Assembly (NCBI GenBank): GCA_965233665.1
Contig: CBDDTG010000010.1
Span: 6,758 to 70,757, forward strand
Length of the DNA: 64,000 bases
From: Bacterioplanes sp965233665
GTDB lineage: Bacteria; Pseudomonadota; Gammaproteobacteria; Pseudomonadales; Oceanobacteraceae
Reading direction: 5' to 3'
Part shown: in pieces, positions 44,781 through 53,158 of the stretch
How the letters are laid out: every line of letters begins with the position of its first letter
Numbering within the stretch: position 1 is the first letter of the stretch
Notes under the pieces: generated by a model
The model's input: the letters and a program-made list of their open reading frames with translations, nothing else
Told to the model about the DNA's origin: nothing
The model's database searches: none
Made by a program: the position numbers and the translations under genes

Positions 44781-45779
44781 TCACTTGGTTAATAAGCTGA
44801 ATTCTGTGGCGCAATGGCCACGAAAAGCGCCGGGCATGGCGGCAAAATAATGCTTAGCAGCGTTAAAATCGGCTTCAATGGCTTGCTTTAAGGCATCCAA
44901 GCCGTTGAACTTTTTCTCGTCTCGAATTTTGTGTAACAACCCCACGGTCAAATGATGACCATACAAGTTTTCTTTGCAGGCAAACAGGTGCACTTCCAGC
45001 GAGGGCTCAGGTTCGCCAGCAACGGTGGGTTTGTAGCCAATGTTAGCCACCCCGAGGTACTCTTCACCACTGTCCTCATCGCACACCTGCACGGCGAACA
45101 CGCCCGTCAGTGGCAACTTGGCGCGGCGAATTAAAACATTGGCCGTTGGTGCACCTAAGGTACGGCCAAGCTGGCGACCATAGCCAACGCGTCCAGATAG
45201 GCGATAAGGGCGACCCAATAAGCGCCCTACCCGAGCGAGATTATTGCTGGCCAGCTCGCTGCGCACCCGTGTGCTGGAGATGCGCTCATTATCAAACTCC
45301 AGCGTCGGCGTATCTTCTACATCAAAGCCATGTTGCAGCCCTGCTTGCTGCAGCGCTTGATAATCACCACGACGGTCACAGCCAAAACGAAAATCATCAC
45401 CGACAATCAAATGCCGTATTTTGAGTGCATCAACCAATATCTGATCGATGAACTCATCGGCGGACATGGAGCGTAAAGATTGGTTAAATGGCAAACATAA
45501 AACGTAATCAACGCCCGGATACTGAGGCCCACCGCGTAAATCGCGCAACTTATCGCGCAAACTGGCCAGTCGCGCAGGGGCATGCTCGGGCGCAAAAAAC
45601 TCTTTCGGCTGAGGTTCAAACAGCAACACCAGCGTGGGCAGAGAATGTTCGCTGGCTTTTTGCTGCAGCGAGCGCAGCAATGCTTGATGCCCCAGGTGCA
45701 CGCCATCGAAGTTGCCAATGGTGGCAACACAGCCGGCAAAGCCGGATGGCAAATTGTACAACCCACGCACCAATCGCAT
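44781..45779 (-). CDS. ribF: Bifunctional riboflavin kinase / FAD synthetase
   Basis: RibF makes FMN and then FAD from riboflavin. The 332-residue protein has the N-terminal adenylyltransferase domain (IGNFDGVHLGHQALL, VGDDFRFGCDRRGDY, ISSTRVRSEL) and the C-terminal riboflavin kinase domain (GRTLGAPTANV, GVANIGYKPTV, EVHLFACKENLYG). The ATG at 45779 has an AGGTGA site; a start three codons earlier lacks one. Confidence 0.96.
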   Translation of the reverse strand: MRLVRGLYNLPSGFAGCVATIGNFDGVHLGHQALLRSLQQKASEHSLPTLVLLFEPQPKEFFAPEHAPARLASLRDKLRDLRGGPQYPGVDYVLCLPFNQSLRSMSADEFIDQILVDALKIRHLIVGDDFRFGCDRRGDYQALQQAGLQHGFDVEDTPTLEFDNERISSTRVRSELASNNLARVGRLLGRPYRLSGRVGYGRQLGRTLGAPTANVLIRRAKLPLTGVFAVQVCDEDSGEEYLGVANIGYKPTVAGEPEPSLEVHLFACKENLYGHHLTVGLLHKIRDEKKFNGLDALKQAIEADFNAAKHYFAAMPGAFRGHCATEFSLLTK

Positions 45780-45874
45780 GCCAATCACCTGAAAAAAATG
45801 AGGCCCGGATTATAGCTAACTGGCCTCGCTTCTAACAGGTGCGAGGCACAGCTCTGGCAGGGCCACATCGCAAC

Positions 45875-47435
45875 CTATTCGAATCGCGCACCGCGCAAAT
45901 GGCGAGGGCGAAGCCCCAGCGCGGCCAACACAGCAAAATAGAGCAGCACACCGCTGATCACCAGCAATGCCATTTGCCCGGCTCGCTGCCCGGCACTCCA
46001 GAACAACCACTGCTGCGCATCGCCCATCAACAACACGATAGCGCCCGCCAAAGCCAGCAGAGCCAGCACCACTTTGGCACTGTAACGCCACCAACCCGGC
46101 TGCAAACTTAAGGTGTTTGAACGGCGCAACCCACGGTACAGCATCCAGGCGTTAAAATACGACGACAACGCCGTCGCCAGCGCCAGACCAACATGTTGCA
46201 GCGGCATCACCAACGCCAGGTTCAGCACCATGTTCAACACCATGGCCTGAATACCGATACGCACTGGCGTTTTGGTGTCTTGCCGCGCGTAATAGCCAGG
46301 CGCCAGCACTTTAATCAGCATAAACGCCAGCAGCCCGCCGCCATAAGCCTGCAGCGCCAAGGCCATGTTGCCGATGTCGTAGGGAGTCATTTCACCGTGA
46401 TAAAAGATGGTCGCCATCAATGGCGTGGCCAACAGCACCAAGGCCAGCGCCGCTGGCAGCGCCAACAAAATCACCATGCGCAGCGCCCAATCTAAAATAG
46501 CAGCAAAGCGCTGATGATCATCACGGGCGTGATTGGCGGACAAACTGGGCAACACCACCACCCCAATGGCAATGGCAAACACACCTAGCGGCAAGTTGTT
46601 CAAGCGGTCGGCATAATACAGCCAACTGACGCTGCCGCTCTCGAGGAAAGATGCCAACAAGGTATCTAGCAATAAGTTAATCTGACTCACCGACACCCCA
46701 AACAAAGCCGGCACCATCAAACCACCCACCCGACGCACTCCGTCATCTTTGGTGTTGGGCCGTGGCCACACCAGCATGCGCTGGCGCGCCAGAAACGGCA
46801 GCTGAAACAGCCACTGCAGCGCGCCAGCCAGCAGCACGCCCCAGGCCAGCGCAAACAAAGGCTCTACAAACAGCGGCGTCAAATACCATACCGACGCGAT
46901 TAAGGTGATGTTCAAAATCACTGGGGTAAAGGCCGGCACCGCAAAACGTCCGTAGGCGTTCAATACACTGCTGCTAAAAGCAGCGAGGGAAATAAACAAT
47001 AAATACGGGAAGGTAATGCGCAGCAAGTCGCCGGTTAAGGCAAATTTTTCTGGGTCGGCGCGAAAGCCTGGGGCAAACAGCCAGGGCAGGTAATCGGCAA
47101 ATAATAATGCCAGTGCGGTTAACAGCAGCAGCAGCAAGCCCAACGTGCCCGACATGCGCGCGACAAACAGCCGCACTTCATCAAGGCTGCGCTGTGTCCG
47201 ATATTCACTTAATACGGGGACAAAAGCGACGGAAAACGCGCCTTCGGCAAACAAGCGTCGAAAGAAATTAGGAATTTTAAAAGGCAACAAAAAACGCATC
47301 GGCACGGGCGCCAAAATACTGCGCCACCACCACATCGCGCACCAACCCCAGCACCCGGCTGAGCAACGTCATCAGGCTAACGATGGAAGAGGAGCGCAGC
47401 AGCCCCTTTGATGAATGCGATTCCTGTTCTGACAT
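45875..47435 (-). CDS. murJ: Lipid II flippase MurJ (frameshifted as sequenced)
   Basis: MurJ moves lipid II across the inner membrane for peptidoglycan synthesis. The first part (47435 to about 47280) reads MSEQESHSSKGLLRSSSIVS then LSRVLGLVRDVVVAQYFGA; the second continues KIPNFFRRLFAEGAFSVAF, with about 14 membrane helices. The two are in different frames; removing one T (plus-strand A run at 47279-47282) joins them as FFVAFKIPNFF and gives 519 residues. MurJ is normally essential, so a sequence error is likely. It follows rpsT and precedes ribF, as in Pseudomonas. Confidence 0.92.
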
Positions 47436-47503
47436 CAAGTTTGAATCCTGTAAGGCGCCTCTACGCGACCCTTGCGACGGCGGCCAGGCCATACGGCAGG
47501 CAT

Positions 47504-47530
47504 AAAAAAACCCGCCGGTAGCGGGTTTTT
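47504..47530. terminator. Bidirectional intrinsic terminator between rpsT and murJ
   Basis: AAAAACCCGC at 47506-47515 pairs with GCGGGTTTTT at 47521-47530 across a 5-base loop. On the rpsT strand the hairpin is followed by a T run. Confidence 0.88.
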
Positions 47531-47546
47531 ACGAACTGTTCAGCTA

Positions 47547-47813
47547 TCAGCCTTTCAGTGCGAATACCTTAGCATTCAGACGGCTCTTGGTACGTGCAGC
47601 AGTGTTCTTGTGCATGATACCTTTGTTTACCATCTTGTCGATGTAAGGTTGAGTCTTGGTAAACGCAGCTTGAGCTTGCTCATAATCACCTGTTGCAACG
47701 GCAGCTTGTACTTTCTTGATGTAAGTACGAACCATTGAACGCAGGGCTACGGTACGAGCACGACGCTTGATAGCCTGACGGGCGCGTTTACGAGAACCAG
47801 CAGAATTTGCCAC
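47547..47813 (-). CDS. rpsT: 30S ribosomal protein S20
   Basis: This 88-residue basic protein has the S20 start MANSAGSRKRARQAIKRR and the ending TARTKSRLNAKVFALKG. It binds 16S rRNA in the small subunit. It has its own consensus promoter upstream and a terminator downstream, so it is a single-gene transcript. Confidence 0.98.
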   Translation of the reverse strand: MANSAGSRKRARQAIKRRARTVALRSMVRTYIKKVQAAVATGDYEQAQAAFTKTQPYIDKMVNKGIMHKNTAARTKSRLNAKVFALKG

Positions 47814-47888
47814 AGTCGGCTCCTCAAAATTGGTTGTTTCAGTTATTCAGGAGCTGGCTCTACCCAAGCTCCACAAGAGAGGGCCGGA

Positions 47889-47917
47889 ATTATCCAGACT
47901 CGCCCGGCCAGTGTCAA
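47889..47917 (-). promoter_or_regulatory. Sigma-70 promoter of rpsT
   Basis: On the minus strand TTGACA (47912-47917) and GATAAT (47889-47894) are separated by 17 bases. The -35 box is perfect and the -10 box differs at one base from TATAAT. It lies 76 bases upstream of the start, just after the kdsA stop. Confidence 0.85.
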
Positions 47918-47920
47918 CCG

Positions 47921-48760
47921 TCAGTCGATCACGACAGGTGCAAACGACTTCACTAAATCGTCAACGGCCTTCATTTGCGCCAAATATGGCTCTAATTTGT
48001 CCAGCGGCAGCGCACATGGACCATCACACTTGGCTTCCGCCGGATTGGGATGCGCCTCGATAAACAAACCAGCGATGCCCAGCGCCATACCCGAGCGCGC
48101 CAGCTCAAACGCTTGAGCACGACGACCATCGGCCGAATCCGCACGGCCACCTGGGCGCTGCAGCGCATGGGTTGCATCAAACACTACTGGCGCCTGCTGC
48201 TTCATATCGTCCATGCCCAGCATGTCGACCACCAGGTTGTTGTAACCAAAGCTGGAACCACGCTCACACAACATCACCCGCTCATTACCGGCTTCGGCAA
48301 ACTTAGTGATGATGTGGCGCATTTCATGGGGCGCTAAAAACTGCGGCTTTTTGACATTAATGGCCGAGCCAGTTTTGGCCATCGCCACCACCAAATCGGT
48401 CTGACGCGCCAAAAATGCCGGCAGCTGGATCACATCCACCACTTCCGCTACCGGTGCGGCCTGATAGGGCTCATGCACGTCGGTAATGATGGGCACATCG
48501 AACTGCGCCTTGATATCGGCAAAGATTTTCAGCCCTTCTTCCATACCTGGGCCGCGGTAGGAGTTAATAGAAGAGCGATTGGCCTTATCAAATGACGCTT
48601 TAAAAACGTAAGGAATGCCAAGCTTCTCCGTGACTTGCACATAGTGCTCACAAATGCGCAGTGCCAGATCGCGGCTCTCCAACACATTCATGCCACCAAA
48701 TAAGGTAAACGGCGCATCATTGCGCACTTCTAAGCCAGCAACATTGACCGATTCAATCAT
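47921..48760 (-). CDS. kdsA: 3-deoxy-8-phosphooctulonate synthase
   Basis: KdsA condenses arabinose 5-phosphate and PEP to make KDO 8-phosphate for lipopolysaccharide. The 279-residue protein shows KASFDKANRSSINSYRGPG, DVHEPYQAAPVAEVVDVIQ, GNERVMLCERGSSFGYNN and EAHPNPAEAKCDGPCALPL. It follows proB by 21 bases and may share its transcript. In many gammaproteobacteria kdsA lies between pyrG and eno, so this place is different. Confidence 0.96.
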   Translation of the reverse strand: MIESVNVAGLEVRNDAPFTLFGGMNVLESRDLALRICEHYVQVTEKLGIPYVFKASFDKANRSSINSYRGPGMEEGLKIFADIKAQFDVPIITDVHEPYQAAPVAEVVDVIQLPAFLARQTDLVVAMAKTGSAINVKKPQFLAPHEMRHIITKFAEAGNERVMLCERGSSFGYNNLVVDMLGMDDMKQQAPVVFDATHALQRPGGRADSADGRRAQAFELARSGMALGIAGLFIEAHPNPAEAKCDGPCALPLDKLEPYLAQMKAVDDLVKSFAPVVID

Positions 48761-48781
48761 TGTCTTTTCTTCCTGTTGTTG

Positions 48782-49927
48782 TCACAGTACGACCAGGTTG
48801 TCTCTGTGAATCATTTCCGGATCAGTGGCCACACCTAACACATTGGCCAACTCACGGGTTGGGGTACGCACCACCAAACTGGCTTCTTCCGAGCTGAAGT
48901 TCACCAATCCTTTGGCCACCAGGGCACCGCTTTCATTCACGCAGGCAACCACTTGCCCACGATCAAATTGACCACGCACCGCCGCCACACCAATGGGCAG
49001 CAGGCTTCGACCTTGCTCACGCACTGCCGTCACAGCGCCAGCATCTAACACCAACTCACCGCAAGTTTGCAAATGACCGGCAATCCATTGCTTACGGGCC
49101 ACCAATTTCTCAGCATCGGCCAGCAGCAAGGTGCCAATCATTTCACCGGCGCGCAAACGCTCCAGCACCGCTGGCTGGCGACCACCGACGATCACAGTGT
49201 CGGCACCAGAGCGCGCCGCCAAAGTCGCCGCGCGCACCTTAGTGGCCATGCCACCGCGTCCCAAACTGCCGCCACCGCCCGCCATGGCTTTAAATGCCGG
49301 GTCAGACGCCTGGCCTTGATGCACAATTTGCGCATCGGCATGGCGACGCGGGTCGGCGGTAAACAAACCGTCTTGATCGGTCAGCAGCACCAATAAGTCC
49401 GCCTCAACCAGATTGGCGACCAAAGCCCCCAAGGTGTCGTTGTCGCCAAAGCAGATTTCGTCCGTTACTACGGTGTCGTTTTCATTGACGATGGGCACCA
49501 CCCCCATGTCCAGCAGCGTGCGTAACGTAGTGCGGGCGTTGAGATAGCGCCGGCGATCGCTTAAATCGTCGTGGGTGAGAAGAATTTGCGCGGTGTGAAA
49601 CTGGTGCTGCGCAAACGCGCTTTCATAGGCCTGAATCAACCCCATTTGACCGACAGCGGCGGCGGCTTGTAACTGATCCAACTGCTCGGGCCGGCGCTGC
49701 CAACCCAAGCGACGCATACCTTCTGCCACCGCTCCAGATGACACCAGTACGATTTCATGGCCCGCTTGCTTCAGCGCCGCCATTTGGTCAACCCACTGGC
49801 GAATGCGCGCTTGATCTAGGCCTTTGCCGTCATTGGTCAGCAGGGCACTGCCGATTTTCACAATCCATCGCCGACGCTGCGCCAACTTGGCGCGCACATC
49901 TGGCTGCATTACACCCGCCTCACTCAT
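48782..49927 (-). CDS. proB: Glutamate 5-kinase
   Basis: ProB phosphorylates glutamate in the first step of proline synthesis and is feedback-inhibited by proline. The 381-residue protein has the amino-acid kinase domain (VKIGSALLTN, VLVSSGAVAEGMRRLG, FGDNDTLGALVA, GRGGMATKVRAA) and a C-terminal PUA domain (GELVLDAGAVTAVREQG). An AGGAG site precedes the ATG. It follows obgE by 17 bases, as in Pseudomonas. Confidence 0.96.
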   Translation of the reverse strand: MSEAGVMQPDVRAKLAQRRRWIVKIGSALLTNDGKGLDQARIRQWVDQMAALKQAGHEIVLVSSGAVAEGMRRLGWQRRPEQLDQLQAAAAVGQMGLIQAYESAFAQHQFHTAQILLTHDDLSDRRRYLNARTTLRTLLDMGVVPIVNENDTVVTDEICFGDNDTLGALVANLVEADLLVLLTDQDGLFTADPRRHADAQIVHQGQASDPAFKAMAGGGGSLGRGGMATKVRAATLAARSGADTVIVGGRQPAVLERLRAGEMIGTLLLADAEKLVARKQWIAGHLQTCGELVLDAGAVTAVREQGRSLLPIGVAAVRGQFDRGQVVACVNESGALVAKGLVNFSSEEASLVVRTPTRELANVLGVATDPEMIHRDNLVVL

Positions 49928-49944
49928 GCACGGCTCCTGCGTGA

Positions 49945-51144
49945 TTATTCGTTGGTGTACACCACTTCGACGTTGTGGTCGTCATCGTCGTCATCTTGTT
50001 TGGCCGCTTTGCGCGCAGCGCGCTGCTCTTGACGACGCTCGGCCAGCATTTCCATGTGTTCGCGTGCTTCTTCTTCCACTTGCTCGCGCTCAGCCAGCAG
50101 CGCCTCTGCGAATTCTTCATCTTCCTGGGCGCGCTGCTGGCGCTCTTCGATGAAGTTCATGATGTCGCCCACCAACGCTTTGGTGCCCTGCTGACTGATG
50201 GCGGCAATGCGATACACAGGGCCACCCCAGTCGAGCTGATCCAATACCGCCTGACAGCGCTGCTCACGCTCATCTTCAGGGATCAAATCGAGTTTATTCA
50301 GCACCAGCCAACGCTCTCGCGCTGCCAGGCCGGGCGAAAATTCTTCCAGCTCACGTGAAATGGCTTGCACTTTTTCCGCCGGATCAGAGTCATCAAACGG
50401 CGCCATATCAACGATGTGCAGCAAAATATGGGTGCGCACCAAGTGCTTCAGAAAACGCGTGCCTAAACCAGCACCTTCTGAGGCGCCTTCAATCAGCCCA
50501 GGAATATCGGCAATCACAAAACTGCGATGCTGCTCCAGCGATACCACACCCAGGTTGGGTACCAAGGTGGTAAAGGGGTAATCCGCGACTTTCGGTTTGG
50601 CCGCCGATACTGCACGAATAAAGGTAGATTTACCGGCGTTCGGCATGCCCAGCAGACCAACATCGGCCAGCACTTTCAGCTCCAGCTTGAGGTTGCGCGA
50701 CTCGCCCTCTTGCCCCGGCTTAGTCTGACGCGGCGCCTGGTTGGTACTGGATTTGTAGCGCGTGTTGCCAAGACCATGATAACCGCCGCGAACCACCATT
50801 AGGCGCTCGCCGACGTAGGTCAAATCGCCCAGGGTTTCACCCGTGTCGTCATCAATGGCCGTTGTACCCACCGGCACCTTCAGTATCAGGTCTTCGCCTT
50901 TGGCGCCAGTGCAGTTGCGGGCACCGCCCGCCTCACCGTTTTGTGCTTTAAAGCGACGGGTGTAGCGGTAGTCAATCAAGGTGTTGATCGATTCATCGGC
51001 TTCGAGAAAAATCGAGCCGCCATCACCGCCATCACCGCCGTCTGGGCCACCCTTGGGCACAAACTTCTCACGACGAAAGCTCAGACAGCCATTGCCTCCT
51101 TTGCCGGCCTCGACCGATATCGTTGCTTCATCGACGAACTTCAT
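49945..51144 (-). CDS. obgE: GTPase ObgE/CgtA
   Basis: Obg is an essential GTPase involved in late assembly of the 50S subunit. The 399-residue protein starts MKFVDEATISVEAGKGGNG, the glycine-rich Obg fold, then has the G domain with GMPNAGKSTF, DIPGLIEGASEGAGLG and NKLDLI, and an acidic and basic C-terminal tail with DDDDDDHN. A GGAGG site precedes the ATG; an open frame ten codons longer exists. Confidence 0.96.
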   Translation of the reverse strand: MKFVDEATISVEAGKGGNGCLSFRREKFVPKGGPDGGDGGDGGSIFLEADESINTLIDYRYTRRFKAQNGEAGGARNCTGAKGEDLILKVPVGTTAIDDDTGETLGDLTYVGERLMVVRGGYHGLGNTRYKSSTNQAPRQTKPGQEGESRNLKLELKVLADVGLLGMPNAGKSTFIRAVSAAKPKVADYPFTTLVPNLGVVSLEQHRSFVIADIPGLIEGASEGAGLGTRFLKHLVRTHILLHIVDMAPFDDSDPAEKVQAISRELEEFSPGLAARERWLVLNKLDLIPEDEREQRCQAVLDQLDWGGPVYRIAAISQQGTKALVGDIMNFIEERQQRAQEDEEFAEALLAEREQVEEEAREHMEMLAERRQEQRAARKAAKQDDDDDDHNVEVVYTNE

Positions 51145-51172
51145 ACTTTGCCCCTCCAGGGTGGTTACAAAC

Positions 51173-51206
51173 AAAAACGCCCCGCCAGCTCATAGCTGCA
51201 GGGCGT
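51173..51206 (-). terminator. Terminator-like hairpin between rpmA and obgE
   Basis: On the minus strand ACGCCC and GGGCGT enclose an inner CAGCT/AGCTG stem, and TTTTTG follows. It lies 23 bases after the rpmA stop and before obgE, so it probably cuts transcription so that obgE is made less than the ribosomal proteins. Confidence 0.7.
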
Positions 51207-51228
51207 CGAGCCATCATGCCAAGCGAAA

Positions 51229-51489
<261 letters not shown>

Positions 51490-51579
51490 GATCTTGCTCC
51501 TCGTTATTGGGTCGCTGCAACGCTGCGGATGCGGCCGGTTTGGCTACCGAACACGGACCCAGGAATTCAGTTCAGATGA

Positions 51580-51891
51580 TTAGCCAGCGATGCTGGTGAT
51601 TTTCAGCTCGGTGAACCACTGACGGTGGCCCATTTGCTTCATGTGGTGCTTACGACGCTTGAACTTCAGGATTTTAACCTTCTTGTGACGACCGTGGCTA
51701 ACCACTTCTGCAGTCACTTTGGCGCCTTCAACAACCGGTGCGCCGATTTTAACGTCGTCGCCGTTGCCGATCAGCAGAACTTTTTCCAGCTCAACCGCTG
51801 CGCCAGTTTCAACTTCCAGTTTTTCAACTTTCAGCGTTTGGCCTTCTTCAACACGGTATTGCTTACCGCCAGTTACCACTACTGCGTACAT
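51580..51891 (-). CDS. rplU: 50S ribosomal protein L21
   Basis: This 103-residue protein has the L21 features MYAVVVTGGKQYRVEEGQ and KFKRRKHHMKQMGHRQ. It is the first gene of the rplU-rpmA-(obgE-proB) unit and is divergent from ispB. Confidence 0.98.
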   Translation of the reverse strand: MYAVVVTGGKQYRVEEGQTLKVEKLEVETGAAVELEKVLLIGNGDDVKIGAPVVEGAKVTAEVVSHGRHKKVKILKFKRRKHHMKQMGHRQWFTELKITSIAG

Positions 51892-52028
51892 TGTACGTTC
51901 TCCGCTTATCGCTTAATGAACCCGGCATCATTGCTGCTTCTTACTCGGGCTGTCTGCCAGCCACGTCCTGCTTCTACTGGCAACGCTCTGGTTTCCATAT
52001 GGCAGGGAGCAGAATTTCGGGGCGCGAG

Positions 52029-52057
52029 ACTATACCGCAGGCACGACCATGGCGCAA
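52029..52057 (-). promoter_or_regulatory. Sigma-70 promoter of rplU
   Basis: On the minus strand TTGCGC (52052-52057) and TATAGT (52029-52034) are separated by exactly 17 bases, giving a leader of about 130 bases for rplU. It overlaps little with the divergent ispB promoter. Confidence 0.7.
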
Positions 52058-52075
52058 GTTAGGCGGCGGTCTTTC

Positions 52076-52104
52076 TTGACACTCCGACGGTGCCTCCCTA
52101 GCAT
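52076..52104 (+). promoter_or_regulatory. Sigma-70 promoter of ispB
   Basis: TTGACA (52076-52081) and TAGCAT (52099-52104) are separated by 17 bases, 44 bases before the ispB ATG. The -35 box is perfect. Confidence 0.7.
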
Positions 52105-52148
52105 CTGCGCCTCTAACTCCTATTACAACCGGGCAGCCGTCGACCGCC

Positions 52149-53117
52149 ATGCAGATTTCAGACATTCTCTCCGTCGTTCAATCCGAGTTTCAGGCTGTCG
52201 ATCGCCTTATTCACGAGCAGTTAGCCTCACGCGTGCCTTTGGTCGAAAAGATCGCCGACTACATCGTCTCCAGCGGCGGCAAACGCATTCGCCCTTTGCT
52301 AGTACTGCTAACCAGCCGCGCCCTGCAGCGCAGTGATGCCGAAGCCGTCAAACTGGCCACTGTGATCGAATTTTTGCACACCGCCACACTGCTGCACGAC
52401 GACGTGGTCGACACCTCAGACATGCGCCGTGGCAACCCAACGGCTAATGCCAAGTGGGGCAATGCACCGAGCGTACTGGTCGGCGACTTTTTATACAGCC
52501 GCGCCTTTCAAATGATGGTGGAGCTGGAATCCCTGCCGGTGATGAAGATTTTATCCGACGCCACTTGCGTGATCGCCGAAGGCGAAGTGCTGCAACTGAC
52601 CAATGTGAAAAACCCGGACATTACAGAGCAGCAGTACCGCGACGTCATTCATGGCAAAACCGCCATGCTGTTCGAAGCCTCGACCCACGCCACGGCAGCA
52701 CTGTATCAATGCAGCGAAGAGCAGCAACAAGCGCTGCAGCGCTACGGCACCGAGCTGGGCATGGCCTTTCAATTGATTGACGATGTGCTCGATTACAGCG
52801 GCGATGCGGCAGAGCTGGGCAAAAACGTTGGCGATGACTTAGCCGAAGGCAAGCCAACTCTGCCATTGATTCATGCCATGGCCCATGGCAATGACGAGCA
52901 GCGCCAGCTGATTCGCCGCGCGATTCGCCGTGGCGGCCTTGAACAAATGGATGACGTGATTCGCATCGTTCAGGCCTGCGGTTCTTTAGACTACACCCGC
53001 CAACAGGCGCAGACCTGCGCGGACAACGCCAAACAACAACTCGAACTTTTGCCCGACAGTGAGGCCAAAACAGCGCTGGCAGCGCTGGCCGATGTAGCCG
53101 TGATGCGTACCCATTAA
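52149..53117 (+). CDS. ispB: Octaprenyl diphosphate synthase
   Basis: IspB builds the long isoprenoid side chain of ubiquinone from farnesyl diphosphate and IPP. The 322-residue protein has SSGGKRIRPLLVLL, the first Asp-rich motif LLHDDVVDTSDMRRG, GKTAMLFEAS and the second Asp-rich motif FQLIDDVLDYSG. It is divergent from rplU, as in E. coli and Pseudomonas. Chain length (8 or 9) cannot be told from the sequence by eye. Confidence 0.95.
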   Translation: MQISDILSVVQSEFQAVDRLIHEQLASRVPLVEKIADYIVSSGGKRIRPLLVLLTSRALQRSDAEAVKLATVIEFLHTATLLHDDVVDTSDMRRGNPTANAKWGNAPSVLVGDFLYSRAFQMMVELESLPVMKILSDATCVIAEGEVLQLTNVKNPDITEQQYRDVIHGKTAMLFEASTHATAALYQCSEEQQQALQRYGTELGMAFQLIDDVLDYSGDAAELGKNVGDDLAEGKPTLPLIHAMAHGNDEQRQLIRRAIRRGGLEQMDDVIRIVQACGSLDYTRQQAQTCADNAKQQLELLPDSEAKTALAALADVAVMRTH

Positions 53118-53158
53118 TTCGACAGCCATTGGCTGTCTGCACCAGGAAAGGAAGTATC

